Below are positions 49,030 through 61,762 of a DNA stretch of 64,000 nucleotides, one piece after another. Each line of letters begins with the position of its first letter. The first letter of the stretch is position 1. The position numbers and the translations under genes were made by a program. Source of the stretch: Micropterus salmoides (taxonomy: Eukaryota > Chordata > Actinopteri > Centrarchiformes > Centrarchidae); assembly GCF_014851395.1 (NCBI RefSeq), contig NW_024041151.1:28527832-28591831 (forward strand). The letters run 5' to 3'. The notes under the pieces are model-generated. The model did not search any database and was not told the origin of the DNA. It was given only the letters and a program-made list of their open reading frames with translations.

Positions 49030-49270
49030 TATGAGCTGTTGATGAAACTCACTCACTCATTGGATGACGAATAGCTAGGCACACTCCAGTATGCTGTTTG
49101 CAGTCACATGATTCAGATTTTGAAGAAATTCCCTCAAGGCGAGATATTGCTTTCATGAGAAAGGGACAGACATAGACAAGAATCCGCCTTCCAACAACTC
49201 TAAAGCTGTCTGATTGTTTTTTTGAGCTGGGCTGGAAATGTAAACACATTGTGGCTGTCACAGCAGTAAG
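49030..49270 (-). repeat. Dispersed fish repeat
   Basis: The minus strand reads ctcatgaaagcaatatctcg, then ccttgagggaatttcttcaa, a common teleost repeat pattern. The short minus ORF here is not a gene. Confidence 0.45.
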
Positions 49271-49603
49271 CAGTGGAGCTATTTGTTAACCAACCACTGC
49301 ATGAAGCATCTCAAACGTCCTGCCGTCACTGTGGAATTGCCAGGTGTGTCCTTACTGTCAACAGAAGCCAAGTGACAACAAGATGGATTGGTACCTAGCT
49401 TGTTAGCGTACAGCCCATGAAACATATAGTAGATTTCACTGAGAGACAGTACACTCTAGTCCTCCAGTCCTCTAAATTGTTACTTTAATAACAGAAAATA
49501 TGTAATTTCCAATTTGCATCTGGATAAAAACACTGAAAAACTGGACTGAAAACAGAACCTGATTGATGGAGGTATGAGCCATGTGAAAAATATAAACTGA
49601 TCT

Positions 49604-49641
<38 letters not shown>

Positions 49642-49665
49642 GTGCGTGTGTGTGTGTTTGTGTAG
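49604..49665. repeat. (TG)n microsatellite with CG interruptions
   Basis: tgtgtgtgtgcgtgtgtgcg type, about 60 bp. Confidence 0.95.
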
Positions 49666-50604
49666 GGCGTGTCTCCCTGAACAGAGATCATATCTGTTGC
49701 CGTGGGAAACTGTTCATCCAGCCCATAATAATAATCTCTCTGATCTGCCCGAAAACCAAAATTGGAGAGAGAGAGAGGTGGGTAAAAGAGGATACTGATA
49801 CACTTTAACTGTGTGAGTGAGTTTGTCAGAACATCTTTGGGAAGCTATATTAAAAGCTTCTATGTGTGCGTTAGGGGTGGGGGGGGGCAGTGTTGTATTA
49901 AAAGTATGTATCATAAGTGTGTCACTACTAAGTCATGCCATAAAAAAGGCAGGCAGGCCAGGTGACTGTCTGCTGAGTCTATGTTTGGCCAGACTGTACT
50001 GTCATGACTGGTGCAAGCAGGGTAAAGGGGAACACAGGGAATAGGACTGAAATGCAGACAACAAAGGCAGAGCTCGTGTAGTTCAGTCATTTATTCACAC
50101 AAAGGTACAACAGACAAGACATGATGCACACAGCAACATAACATAATCTGGCAAAGAACAGGTAGTATACAAGGCGAGTGGCTGATGAGGGAATGAGTTG
50201 CAGGTAAGTGGCGGAGCAGGTCGGGTAAATACAGGGCTGATGAGAGAAGTGGGAACAGGTGTGTAGATGAGTGGGGCAATCAAGTGATGGGGAAAAGGAG
50301 GGAAAGTGTGAGGGAATCTGGTGGACAGCTTGAGGATGAAGGATAAGGGAGTTGGAGGAAGAGCACATGGCTTGGGAAAAGTGAGCAGTGTCTGGAAACA
50401 GGGACAGAGAGCAATGCAGAGGGCCGGGGATGAGAGAGTGTGGCTGAAGGGAAGGACTGAAGAGCGAATTGTAAGAGCAATTGATGATGTGCTTCTATCC
50501 TCCCAAAACCTTAGTAAATACATAGTGTTGAACTAGATATGAGTCAGAGACTAATGCAGCCAGTTCCAACACTGGACTGCACTGTTTGCCTTTAAAGTTG
50601 TTTT

Positions 50605-50608
<4 letters not shown>

Positions 50609-50678
<70 letters not shown>
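50609..50678. repeat. (TG)n microsatellite
   Basis: 35 uninterrupted TG units after a short poly-T run. Confidence 0.98.
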
Positions 50679-50681
<3 letters not shown>

Positions 50682-51604
50682 GAGTTTGTTTGTATTGTGC
50701 TTCTGTATGTGTGTTTTGTGTAATGTGATGATGTCATTTAAGAAAAATGTGCTCATTCAACTAAAGAAACATCTGAGGAGGAAGAAGCAGAGAGAAAAGC
50801 AATCTAAGAAAAATGTGAGGTGAGGAGGTGGAACAGGGAAGACGAAGAGGAGCATGGTGGGAAAGGAAAGTAAGACAAGAGAGGAAAGGAAAGGAAAGGG
50901 AAAAGGGGAAAAAAGAAGATGGAGTCAGAGAAAGAGTTTATAAATCAGTCTGTGCTCTTCCAGATTAACACCCAGCCTCATGGGGCTCTGATGGCCCACT
51001 TCCTGTTTTTGGGCCAATAAGAGACAAGTATCCCTCCCCGCCAGCTCCCCCTCTCTCCTCAGTGGTATCTGATAACCACGAGAGCCCAGGGGATTGCAGG
51101 AGGAGTCATTCTGCCTGTTTATCTGACTGAGACCAATAGTAGAGTACATTTTATCAGTCACCTGCAAACAAGTTGCTGCTCAAAGGCACTTGATGAGGAC
51201 ACTTAGCCAATAACTAACTTCAGACTTGCAGGAGGTTCCCCTAACTGCTCAGTTACCCCTCCAAACAAAGAAGACCTGTGAGCTTTCCATGAGCGAAGAA
51301 CACAATTTTTAAACTCGACTATTTCAAACTAACTATTGCATTGTAAGTAAAGAGCCCAACTCTTTACCTACAGGTTTCAAATTTGATCCTAACATACTTT
51401 AACGATAAAGGGAATGGGCAATAGGACACAAGAAAAATCAGCAAAGCAGTAAATGTCTGTAGTTACACTAGCACCCCCATGAGGCAGTGATGTTCATTAA
51501 ATGCTTAATAGCAGGACCTGGACCTGACCTCCATATTAGGATGAAACTGGCTGAGCAGAGTGTCAGTATTTATAGACTGTTTGTCTGAGTTTATACACAC
51601 AACA

Positions 51605-51761
51605 CTGTGTGTGTGTGTGTGTGTGTGTGTGTTTGTGCACTTGTTTTACTACATTTGTGGGGTGCATAAACCGGGATTACACTATACTTGTTGGGTCCAG
51701 CAGCTTTTTTGTTCCCACAAAGCTGTTGGACCCCCACAAGTATTGTAAAGTGTGTGTGTGC

Positions 51762-51792
<31 letters not shown>

Positions 51793-51800
51793 GGAAGCTA
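51605..51800. repeat. Cluster of (TG)n and (GA)n simple repeats
   Basis: (TG)n at 51607-51632 and 51749-51778, then (GA)n to about 51794. Confidence 0.9.
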
Positions 51801-52119
51801 GTGTAGATTAGAGGTACAGGCCCCATACGTTCACAGAACACACTGACCTTAGTTCATCATTACAGAATCTTGTAACTTTTCACAGTGAATTAGACCCTAT
51901 CTGATTGGAGCTCACTGTGAATGTGAATGAATATATATCGCAACAAAACAACATCAAAAGGCATTCGGCATTCTTGTTTGAAACACTCCTCAAATTTGGT
52001 TTCATGGAGACATTATTCACTGGTTTAAAATACATTATAATTCACCAATGGCTATAGCTTTCACAAATGGATTAACATTGCAGAGTTTCACACCGCGCAG
52101 GGTGAAGGGAAAGCAAGGA

Positions 52120-52330
52120 TGCTAGCTGCCGCAGTAGGTCAAAATAATAATATCACCGGAATCCAAAACATACAAAACATTCTGACTGGAAACATCACTA
52201 ACTGGCATGGGATGCGCACGGCCCAGGACCGGAGGGCTCTGCAACGTGTGATTAAAACTGCTCAGAAGGTCATTGGTACCCATCTACAGAGCATCAGTGA
52301 TATCGGTGAGCCTTGTCATCAGCACTGCTC
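52120..52330 (+). mobile_element. Rex1-like LINE C-terminal fragment
   Basis: The frame reads NILTGNITNWHGMRTAQDRR, then ALQRVIKTAQKVIGTHLQSI. DRKALQRVV.TAQ.I.G..LP...DI is the C-terminal signature of Rex1/L2-superfamily reverse transcriptases. Confidence 0.8.
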
Positions 52331-52479
52331 AGATGAATATAGTATATTTCTGTTTACCATTTTTATATTGCTTTTGTATTACGTTAAATTGTCTGCTCAG
52401 TAGCCAAAGGGAGTTACAAACTTCATTTCACCTTACAACCTCAAGTGACAAATAATCCTACCTTCTACCTTCCACACAA

Positions 52480-53385
52480 GACAAAAACGTCTCTATCCAG
52501 ATGACATATTGCTTTCCTTACAAGAACCACCAAACTCCCCATCAAGCTCATCATTTCCTTTTCTGATATATCAGACTATGCTATCAACTGGAAAAATTCC
52601 ACTGGTGTCCTCTTCCACTCCTCCATGACGACGTGCTGTGAATTCAACAGCATAAAACACACCCCTCAACAGGGGTAGTATTAAATATCTGTTCCACCTT
52701 AATTTTGTGCCACTAATTAGAACAATAAAAGATGAAATCACTGGACAAATTTACCCTCTACTCTACCTTACTCTACCTTTTGGCAGAATAGCAACCATAA
52801 AAATGGTCCTAAAAATCATACCAAAATTTTAAGCTGGCGTAGGCAATTTATCTTGGAAGCATTTTTGTTACATTTGTTGCTCTGATGCAAAAAAGAGGAG
52901 AAAATCCTGTATCTGTGGCTTTCACAGGAATGTAATAAGCACCTCCAATCATTTAATTTGGCCTGAATGAAATGACTGGCTCGCCCATCTTCCTGTCTAA
53001 CTGCCTACGTGCGCCCTCTGCCTGTGCTCTCATTGCGCATGAAAATGTGTTTCGGGGGAGTGGCTTTGGAGGGAGGCCTGAACGAAGGGGGTGGGGGTTT
53101 TTTGGTTGGATACTAGACTCTTGATGGTTTCTCCAAAGTTGCCTAGACAAGCTTTTACATCTCAGCCCACTACTAACTGGCTTACATTAATAAACTCACT
53201 GACCACCAAATTATTCTGGAAAATAAAACATCCCAAATTAAACTGAGCACCCTACAAAAAACACAAATTGCAAGGAAAAGAAGAAGCTCCAATGTTTTTA
53301 TTTTACCATACGTCATCTATAATATATCTAAAACTGAATCCATCAAAACTAACACATTTACTCATGGATAGAAATAGAACAGTCA
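52480..53385 (+). mobile_element. L1-like LINE fragment, split by another repeat
   Basis: 52480-52835 reads DDILLSLQEPPN-like sequence, then FVPLIRTIKDEITGQIYPL and FGRIATIKMVLKIIPKF. 53155-53385 continues with KIKHPKLN..PYKKHKLQGK-like sequence. These are consecutive parts of L1-clade RT (YADD region, LGRIA.IKM, then WK.K.PR...L). The 320-bp segment between them does not belong to it. Confidence 0.7.
52836..53152. repeat. Repeat inserted in the L1-like fragment
   Basis: tggcgtaggcaatttatctt, then a GC-richer part with ctgcctacgtgcgccctctg and tgatggtttctccaaagttg. I recognise similar sequence from teleost genomes but cannot name the family. Confidence 0.5.
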
Positions 53386-54840
53386 GCATATCTGTATGTG
53401 TCATTAATAGAGGGCGGTAAGGTGAGAGGGTGAGGGCAGTAAGGGAACAAGGGGAGGGGTAGGGTAGGAGTTCCAACACACTTTAAGAGAGCTTGAAGTG
53501 ATATGCTTGTCTCTCCCGGATCTGGCTCGGGCTTTTATTGTGGCCAGCCTAAGGCACACCTGTGCAATCCCCATGCTGTCTGATCAGCATCTTGATATGC
53601 CACAGCTGTGAGGTGGATGGATTATCTCAGCAAAGGAGAAGTGCTCACTAACACAGATTTTGACAGATTTGTGAACAATATTTAATAGAAATAGGCCTTT
53701 TGTGTACATAGAGAAAGTCTTAGATCTTTGAGTTCAGCTCATGATGAATGGGGGCAAAAACAGAAGTGTTGTCTTTATAATTTTGTTCAGTTTAGATATT
53801 TATACATAGAAGTATTTTGTTCCAAAGTGGAGAGCCAAGAGCTCCAAGTCATCAGTTACAACTCTATAGAGGAAGGGCTTATATTTTAAGACCATGTAAT
53901 CAAACAAGTACAAATAGCAGATTCTGTTTACACGGTTTGTTTTCCTGTTAATCTCAGTCTGAACCCTGAGTCACAAACACACAACAGGACACTAATAAAT
54001 CACACACACACACACACACACACACAAAGGAACCACAAGCAGGACATCCTTACACCAGGGGTTATGACCTCCTCAGCTCAGCAGTAAGCCCGTCACTGAT
54101 TTGACATAACTTTCTGTTTTTACCCACAGAGTTTCCCACCGTTGAACACGGTTAGAAAAATGAGGACAACTTATTGACACTGAAAGGAATTGCGATAATA
54201 TACCTTGCAGCGACAATATGTCGGCAACCACAACTCACTCTTTGGTCTGAACCAATCACTATTTTTTTAAATGTTAATTAAATTAATTGTCATTGAAACA
54301 TTGGTAACACCACAATAAATTCTTATTCCTAATTGAAACACCTGTTTATGAAAGATGGGCAGCATCCAACCTGCCTTCAAACTTTGACAGTGTTTGAGAC
54401 TCATGATAACTTATTTAGTGTGTCAGTACAGCTGACGGCTCAGTCCAGCTGTGGTCGCTGACACATCGTTGGAGCTTTGAGATGATCCACCCAGCCCATT
54501 CAAACAGGTTTGAAATGGGAAATCAAAGAATGTTGTACCCACATCTTTACATAGACCTGCTCCATCAACATCACAGATCAAGCACTCGATGGTGGACCGT
54601 GTTCTGAGCTGACAGAGCTCACGACTCCGGCAAGATCAGAGGAGGTGGACTCCTCCACTATCCCCCACTGCTCAGGGCTAATAAACTAATGACAGTGGTG
54701 CATGTGGTAGATGGGCTACTATGGAAACATTTGATGTTATGGATTCACAGTGTATAGAAAATTAACATTTATAACACAGACATAGTACTTAAGCAAGATT
54801 CCTAACTACCTAGCTATTTGGCACTCAGTGTTGTTTTATA
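53386..54840. other. Upstream region, no gene seen
   Basis: Non-coding sequence with a (CA)n at about 54002-54026. I found no open frames longer than 60 residues that look coding, and no PDZ motifs on the minus strand. Confidence 0.5.
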
Positions 54841-54844
54841 GTCT

Positions 54845-55115
54845 TTCCAACCACTCAAAGCTCTTTTCACATTCATACACACACTGAGTGGCAGAGGCGA
54901 AGGTGCCACTGCCATCAGAAACGGAAATAAATGCATAGACGTCCACACAATGATGGAACAGCCACCTCGAGCAATCTGGGATTCAGTGGTTGCCCAAGGA
55001 TACTTCGACATGCAGACTGTGGGAGCCGGGGACCAAGCCACCGACCATCTGATAAGTGGACAACCACTCTACCCCTTGAGCCACAACCTTCTAAGCCACA
55101 ACTTGGTACATTACT
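54845..55115 (+). repeat. Dispersed fish repeat
   Basis: ctcaaagctcttttcacatt, cacactgagtggcagaggcg, tgggagccggggaccaagcc and cactctaccccttgagccac follow the order of a very common teleost repeat. ORFs in it on both strands are artefacts. Confidence 0.65.
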
Positions 55116-57390
55116 TAACTTGAGGACAGTTGGGCCAGGAGGCAGACGGACACCCACAATTGGTGGAAGGTTAGCGCTGGGGCATTTCAAGTAATTGGTG
55201 AGGGCAGATAAGAGTACCAACAGCTTGTGAGAAGTCACGGTACGCCAAAGAGTAAAATGTAATATTGCTGGTACTGGTCAAAGCAATGCAAAAACGCACA
55301 CAATGAATGCCAACCGTAGAAAGCAAAAGACGAATCCTTGACATTTTGGGCAATTTAAAAATCCAATCTGGACACATTTTTTAGGTCCCAAAAATGTCCG
55401 GGAAAAAGAGGATGTGTGGTCAACCTGTTCCGACCCAGCATTTTAATGTAATAACTGGTAGAGGATTCACTCTCATCTGTGATATTAAATAGGCCTACTG
55501 CTTTGTACTTGCATGGATTGTATTCTTTCCAGTGAAGTAATTTATTTTCCATTCAGTGACATTTACACCATTTTCCCAGTGCTTGCAGTGATTGTCTTAA
55601 AAGAACTTTTGACTGGCTAGTAAAACTTACTAAGAGGGCTTGGATGCTTCACTGTTGTGAATTATGCTAGCTCGATAAGTAGTCAGTCACAATCTTTGAA
55701 ATGATATATATATATATATCTCCTTCTCACCAAAATGTTTCTTCTGAGACTTAGGCAGTGCGCCTAAGCCATATAATGGCAGGGAAAACCTAAAGCCTAT
55801 ACCCTGTTATAGGACTGGCTCCTACATAGTGGTGAAATACTAAACAGTGGATGTGCTTGTTGTGAGCAGGGCTTTTTTCAACTTAACCCCACAAAATACT
55901 GTAGAACAAAATACTCCATAGCCTTGGAGAGAACGCAGGCTTACTATTGAGATAACGATTACAGTTAAAGTTATAGCAGAAAATACACTGTCTAATCCAT
56001 TGCTTACCCTTTTGCTCTTGATTTTTGGTTTTTGGAGAAAAGAACCACCATCTCTTATTGTACAGCCCATTGCTTCAACATGTGGAAAAATCAAAAGCTG
56101 TCTAGTTACAGTTGCAAGAAATGATTGGACAACTACTGTTCATGTGAAGGGGATAGCAAATGGTCAATTGATGGAGGGCCTCTGCTCTCTCCTACCTGTT
56201 CTTGATGTATAGATCGGCTCTGTCTGCTGAACACGGTCCGCAGTGGTGGGATGAGGGTGGTGTTTGTTGTTGTTGTGGTGGTAATAGAGAAGGAGGAGGA
56301 GGAGAAGGAGGAGGAAGAGCGGGTAGAGATGGATATGAAGTACCAAACTCCTCGATATATCCTGGATCAATCTCCCTGAACAGACAGGCAGAGAATTACA
56401 ACATTATTTTGATGAGAAATTTCTCCTCATCTAGCATGATGTTTTCCTTTTTAATATACTAATTTACACTGTAAAGAATGTAGAGAACTACTTCCATAAG
56501 TTAATAATGTAAATTCTCTAAAAGCTTTCTCTGAGTACCCAAGTCAGCCTCTCTTTTTCAAATGTATCTCAATGCTTTCACAATATTGTTCATTTTGATA
56601 CTTTCTTTCTGATTTTCCAGAGCAGATTAGCTATTCTACAACCGCCGCACTTAACCACAGGGCTGTCAAAATAAACCAGGCCTGTTGCGTTCAAGTCCGA
56701 CCGGTTCAAACAGGACCGTCAGCATGTCTGTCTTCTGTTGCCACTGTATGACCCATCACATTCTCAATTTACTAATTTATCAAACGCTGTTCACCACAGT
56801 GGCCTATGCAGTGTGATAAATTGCTGCCATTCAAAAGCAAACCATGGTGTCAACACCGGTGAGGCGCTCAAAACTTTCTAAATAAGACTTTGGATTACGT
56901 TGTCAGTCTGTCTAGTTTTAGTAAATTATATAATTGACTGTTTATTGTTTGACGTGTTACATGTTAGAGAATTTAAGTTCAATAAATGTGAGTATTGAAA
57001 TCAATGTTTCTGCCTTTAGTTAGAAGGCTAATGTACAAACTGCAATTATTATGGTGGTTAATTATGGTGGTCTCTGAGCTACTACTGCTTCTGGTTTATT
57101 GATCCTAGAGAACAGTGAAGTTATTGTACAGAACCTTTAAATATCAGAATTTATATAAGATGAATACAAATCCTTTTGTCATCAGATAACAAACATCTCA
57201 CTCTTTAATTAAACTAAAAGTGTCAGAGCCGTTTAAATCTTCAATCACTTTGAACAGAGATGAATACAGAAGATAATCCTTACAAAAACACACACACACA
57301 AACACACCCTACCTTATATTATTAACTGAGGAAATTCCACTGCTAAGTATTCAGAACTTTATACAGCATCTACACACTAATCTGTACCAC
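55116..57390. other. Upstream region, nothing recognised
   Basis: AT-rich non-coding sequence with a short (TA)n at about 55705-55719 and a GGA-rich patch at about 56286-56325. There are no domains in any ORF. Confidence 0.45.
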
Positions 57391-57397
57391 ATGCATG

Positions 57398-57421
57398 CAC
57401 ACGCACGCACGCACGAACACA

Positions 57422-57463
<42 letters not shown>
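57398..57463. repeat. (CA)n microsatellite
   Basis: Imperfect start (cacgcacgcacg), then about 20 pure AC units. Confidence 0.97.
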
Positions 57464-57465
<2 letters not shown>

Positions 57466-57586
57466 TACAGATAAAAGCCCATTAAAGTGAAACCTGTCGA
57501 GCTGGTTAAAGGAATTCGTGGCAGCCACAACACCCTGAAATAACCAGAACAGGAGGGACCATGTTGTCACATCCACTTTCCATCTC

Positions 57587-57589
<3 letters not shown>

Positions 57590-57623
<34 letters not shown>
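57590..57623. repeat. (CA)n microsatellite
   Basis: 17 CA units, about 130 bp from the previous one. Confidence 0.97.
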
Positions 57624-57626
<3 letters not shown>

Positions 57627-58870
57627 CCTCTCTGCACCTTTTACCTGGCACTGAGCTCACCTGAGTTCAATGGTTTTCAGGTAGTTACTCATCCAGAGAT
57701 AACAGCAGTGTTCAGCCAGATGAGACTTGGGAATTGAACCGTATGCTGTGAATTTTGAGGAAGTGTGTCTAAAATGATGCACAAGACATCAACAATATAT
57801 CCATTCATCAGATAATCATGGGACACGTGCCAATGAACAAACTCGTTCATTCCATTAAGTTCAATAGTGAGAAAATACTGAAATGTTAGTGTCAAAATCA
57901 ATTCATTCTAATGGAACGTTCGCAATCAAGGAATTCACTCGCGGGAGTATAGTCAATCCCAGCAAATACTTACACATCAAGTTCAACATTAGTGAATTAC
58001 ATGCAATTTTCCAATTGCAAATTCCAAAATGAAGGTTGCCGTGGTAGCTTATTGGCTGTGCTGCACCATCTACTTTTATTTAACCCTCTGCTCTATGACT
58101 TTTCACCAAGCTTAATTAAATTGTTAGCTGTCATGTGTAACAATATAGGTGTGGTTCTCTTTTAATTTTGAGGTCAAAGAGGAAGACAATGTACAGTAAC
58201 TGTGTCTGTCAGTGAGGCATTTGATTTATCCTGTTAAATAAATAAAGTCAAAATGATTGAAAACCAAGTCAATGAGCCCAGAGTCCAGCTCCTCCCTGCA
58301 CAGAATCAAGAACCATAACAAGACACCCAGTGATGCTTTATGTAAGGCAGACTATATGGATGGAATTTCTATCCCAATAGTAACATGATGACATAGCAAA
58401 TCCTCTTGTCATGGATGTGTTTCAGTTCTTTTAGTAGTTATCATGTGACCTGTGAGTTTCATGATAATAGGTGGTCATATATACTGTATATATTCTACTA
58501 GGTGGGCTCTTGTTTGCGATGAGACCAAACTTTTCTATGAATGTCACTTTTTAAACCATGAGAAAGGCCAAAATGCGGTCTACAACAGACTACCTAAATC
58601 TTGTTTTAAGCCAGGTGATTGCCAGGAATGCATTTTGCTGCGTCGTAACATATGTCGTACAATGGCGAATACTGTTGAAAAGACCAAAGTAGTAATTTGA
58701 TTATTTGAACACAAATTAATTAAGGAATATGCACCATGTAATCATAAAAATCTAGTTAAAAAAATACAAACAAAGTCCTTTAAACAAGACTTTGACATAT
58801 TGACCCTTATCGAGACACTTTATGAGGTAAATTCTTGCACACACTCACACACCATTAGCAGGAGGTGGCC
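57624..58870. other. Upstream region, nothing recognised
   Basis: AT-rich. The plus ORF 58452-58700 (contains KSCFKPGDCQECILLRRNIC) has no partner exons and no family I know, so I do not call it. Confidence 0.4.
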
Positions 58871-58874
58871 TGAC

Positions 58875-59165
58875 CATGAGCATCCATCCGTCCATCGTCA
58901 ACCGCTTATCCTGCGTACAGGGTCGCGGGGGGCTGGAGCCAATCCCAGCTTGCATTGGGCGAAAGGCGGAGTACACCCTGGATAGGTCACCAGTCCATCG
59001 CAGGGCCACATATAGACAGACAACCACTCACATTCAGTGTCTTACCCAAGGTAACTTTGATGTGTAAACAGGAGGTGGTGGGGGATCAAACCTCCAACCC
59101 TGTGATCAGTGGAAGACCCATTCTACCCCCTACCCTGCGGTAAAGCAGTTAAGGCGGGACCAGCC
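58875..59165 (+). repeat. Dispersed repeat (cgcttatcc family), copy 3
   Basis: catccatccgtccatcgtca, accgcttatcctgcgtacag, ggtcgcggggggctggagcc and gggcgaaaggcggagtacac, continuing with ggtgggggatcaaacctcc and a ccctaccctgcgg end. This is the longest copy in the window. Confidence 0.8.
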
Positions 59166-59564
59166 TTGAGGCTCCTATCATGTCAGTTGATGTGGTGGTG
59201 AACATACCCAAAGAAGATTTACTCAATGTAAACCTGGAGCTTTCAGGGCCCCTGCAGTTTTGGGACCGCTGGGTAGTTGCCCACTTTGCCTTTGCCTCGG
59301 AACTAAATACATACTGAAGGTATACAAAAATCTAAAATGTTTTGCCCACAATGTTGTGTCAGTTTTTCCCTGTGGTAAAACACACACATAGAGCAGTTGC
59401 CTGGGAAACCATTTTGTGGCGGCTCGCCCATGTAATGACTTCTTCTTCTTCTTTTTTTGAGCAGAGAAACTCAAGCATTCATTAAGCTCTATTACGTCAA
59501 CCAACAACAAAAGGGAACAAAGAAAGAGAGTCACTGGTGATGAATGAAGGGGAGGGGGGGACTC

Positions 59565-59690
59565 TGACTGTGTTTCCACCCCAAGTACCTGGATCTTTTA
59601 GTCCCAGAAACTACTTTACAAGGAACTTAAAGGTTCCTTCAGCCCATTATCTGTGTTTCCACCACAGTCTAAAGACCCATGAAGAGTAGA
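59565..59690. repeat. Probable MITE fragment
   Basis: gactgtgtttccaccccaag, then tacctggatcttttagtccc and aactactttacaaggaactt. I know this wording from a fish MITE; the second gtgtttccaccacag unit at 59651 may be its other end. Confidence 0.4.
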
Positions 59691-60109
59691 CAAATTAGGC
59701 CACGCACAACTTTTGCTTGTGAATATACAACAATGACACCATATAAAGCGTCAGACAGACATTTTTTGTGCAACACAGCAACAACAGTTAGCATGAAGTA
59801 GATTCAAGTCGTACTGATGGTGATCGTGATTTACTGCTTTATAAATGCAGTTATCAAGTCAATGAAGCACAAAGACCAAAAAACAAACTGGTTTGCAGCT
59901 GCAGATTTTTAAAAGTGGTGACTGATATACTTCCCGCGAATACTCGACCAATAAGTGTAAGTGTAAGTGTTTAATGCTGCAGTGCTGCTAAGTGTTGAAA
60001 TTCCTCTTGGCTTCCATTTCTCACTAAATACATTTCCAATTTTGATCCTCTTGTTTTTATTTAAATGTTTAATTTGTTCATTAAAAAAATACAGAAAAAA
60101 ACAATGTTG

Positions 60110-60235
60110 CTTGTCTATGTATGGCCCTGCGATGGACTGGTGACCTGTCCAGGGTGTACTCCGCCTTTCGCCCCAGCCAGCTGGGATTGGCTCCAGCCCC
60201 TCTGCGACCCTGTAGCAGGATAAGCGGTTGATGAC
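60110..60235 (-). repeat. Dispersed repeat (cgcttatcc family), copy 4
   Basis: Reverse copy: tgcgatggactggtgacctg, tccagggtgtactccgcctt, ctgcgaccctgtagcaggat and aagcggttgatga. Confidence 0.8.
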
Positions 60236-60239
60236 CAAC

Positions 60240-61280
60240 AATAACACGAACTACATTAAAGCAACCATTGAAGTTCCTACTTCTCTGACAGATGATCATG
60301 TTTGGCACACTGTAAAATATTCATCCAAACACACTTTTGCTAAACCTTTGAATGGAAACATGTTTTGTAGCCCACAGTGAGCTTCAGTCCTCAGATCATC
60401 AACATCGCAACCAAATCTAAGGAGCTCAAAGGTCATAGCACCTCGACAACAGCTGTAAAAATATTTCTGCAATCACTGTTATTGTAACCAACAACCATCA
60501 TCTCATTCACACACTGTGACACTCTGCTGATAACTGTGCTGGTATGCTGCATGACCTCCTAACAGACACCGACATCATGACTCATCTCCTGCTCTCGTCT
60601 CTGTTTAGCTCTTTAACTCTCTCGCCTCCCTGCTGTCTGCTTCACAGTGTTCATTAACGTTTGAAATGTCAACTTAATAAGAAGAAGAATTGCGAAGCAT
60701 CCAGGATCACCTCAGTAAGCCGACGTTCACACTGACTTCATCCCTGAAAAAAAACACACAGCACTCTCATTTGTTTGAATGGAGCCAGTCCTGCAACGTG
60801 AGGAAAGGCCTATCATACATGCAAGCACACATTCCTGTGGGATTAGTTAGTTTGGTATTAATAGTATGAGAATTATAAATCTTTGTGCAGTGTTTGAGGG
60901 TCTGATAAACCTCTAAAAGTTTTCATCTGTTACACCAACTAGACTTCCTGAACTGTATTTCATTGCCTCGCCAGGATCTTAACAACACGCCCCCAGAACA
61001 TGCATTGTTTTAATGCAGGGCTGTTTTTGGTCCGAAAGCCTGTTGTGACTTAATGGGAGCAAATCCCTGCAACAAGGATCCAAAATCTGGTGGAAAGCCG
61101 GAAACCAGAAGAGTGAAGACTGTTATAGCAGCATTAGCAGAACATTGCCAATAGCTAAGGAATGACACATTCAACTATCACAGATGATTGAAATGATCAG
61201 TTGTCTGCATGCTTTTGGCTAGGAAGTGTATACTGAAGCCACTATGCAAGTCATGTTTTGTGTTATCTATCTATTTAGCT
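60240..61280. other. Upstream region, nothing recognised
   Basis: Non-coding sequence on both strands with no repeat I can name. Confidence 0.45.
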
Positions 61281-61284
61281 ATCT

Positions 61285-61705
61285 AAACTATATGGGAAAA
61301 AGTACCGGGACACCCCTGCCCCAATACAGGGGCTGTATCTTGATGCCACAGCATACAATTTTAGACAACAGTTCTTCTGACAGTTTGTGTTTGGCCCTTT
61401 CCTCTTTCAATATGACAATGCCCCCGTGCACAAAGCCAGCTCCACAAAGAAATGTGGAAGAACTTGACCAGCCCGCTCAAAGCCCTAACCTCAACCCTAT
61501 CCAACACCTTAGGAATGAACTAGAACGGAGACTGAGAGCCAGGCCCTCGTGTCCAACATCAGTCTCTGACCTCACAAATGCTGTTCTGGATGAACAGGCA
61601 AAAATTCTCACAGAAAAAAAAGAGTAGAAGATGTTAGAGCTGCAAAGGGGGGGACCAACTACATTTTAATGCCCACTACTTTTGTGCAAATAGTGTATCT
61701 ATCTA
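61285..61705 (+). mobile_element. Tc1-like transposon relic
   Basis: It reads FGPFLFQYDNAPVHKASST-like sequence, then in another frame VEELDQPAQSPNLNPIQHLR and NELERRLRARPSCPTS. The second catalytic Asp (YDNAPVH) is kept, but the third catalytic Glu of NPIEHLW is Gln (NPIQHL). It is 5' truncated and frameshifted. Confidence 0.85.
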
Positions 61706-61730
61706 CAAGGTACAAGGTAGTAGGTTGTAG

Positions 61731-61762
61731 AGATCTATCTATCTGTCTATCTATCTATCTGT
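61731..61762. repeat. (CTAT)n microsatellite
   Basis: tctatctatctgtctatcta and on, about eight tetramers. Confidence 0.9.

Noticed and set aside
49049..49261. Minus-strand ORF with SSKKQSDSFRVVGRR
   Set aside because: Lies in a common dispersed repeat.
58452..58700. Plus-strand ORF with KSCFKPGDCQECILLRR
   Set aside because: Isolated, flanked by repeats, no signal peptide or partner exons; could not be tied to any family.
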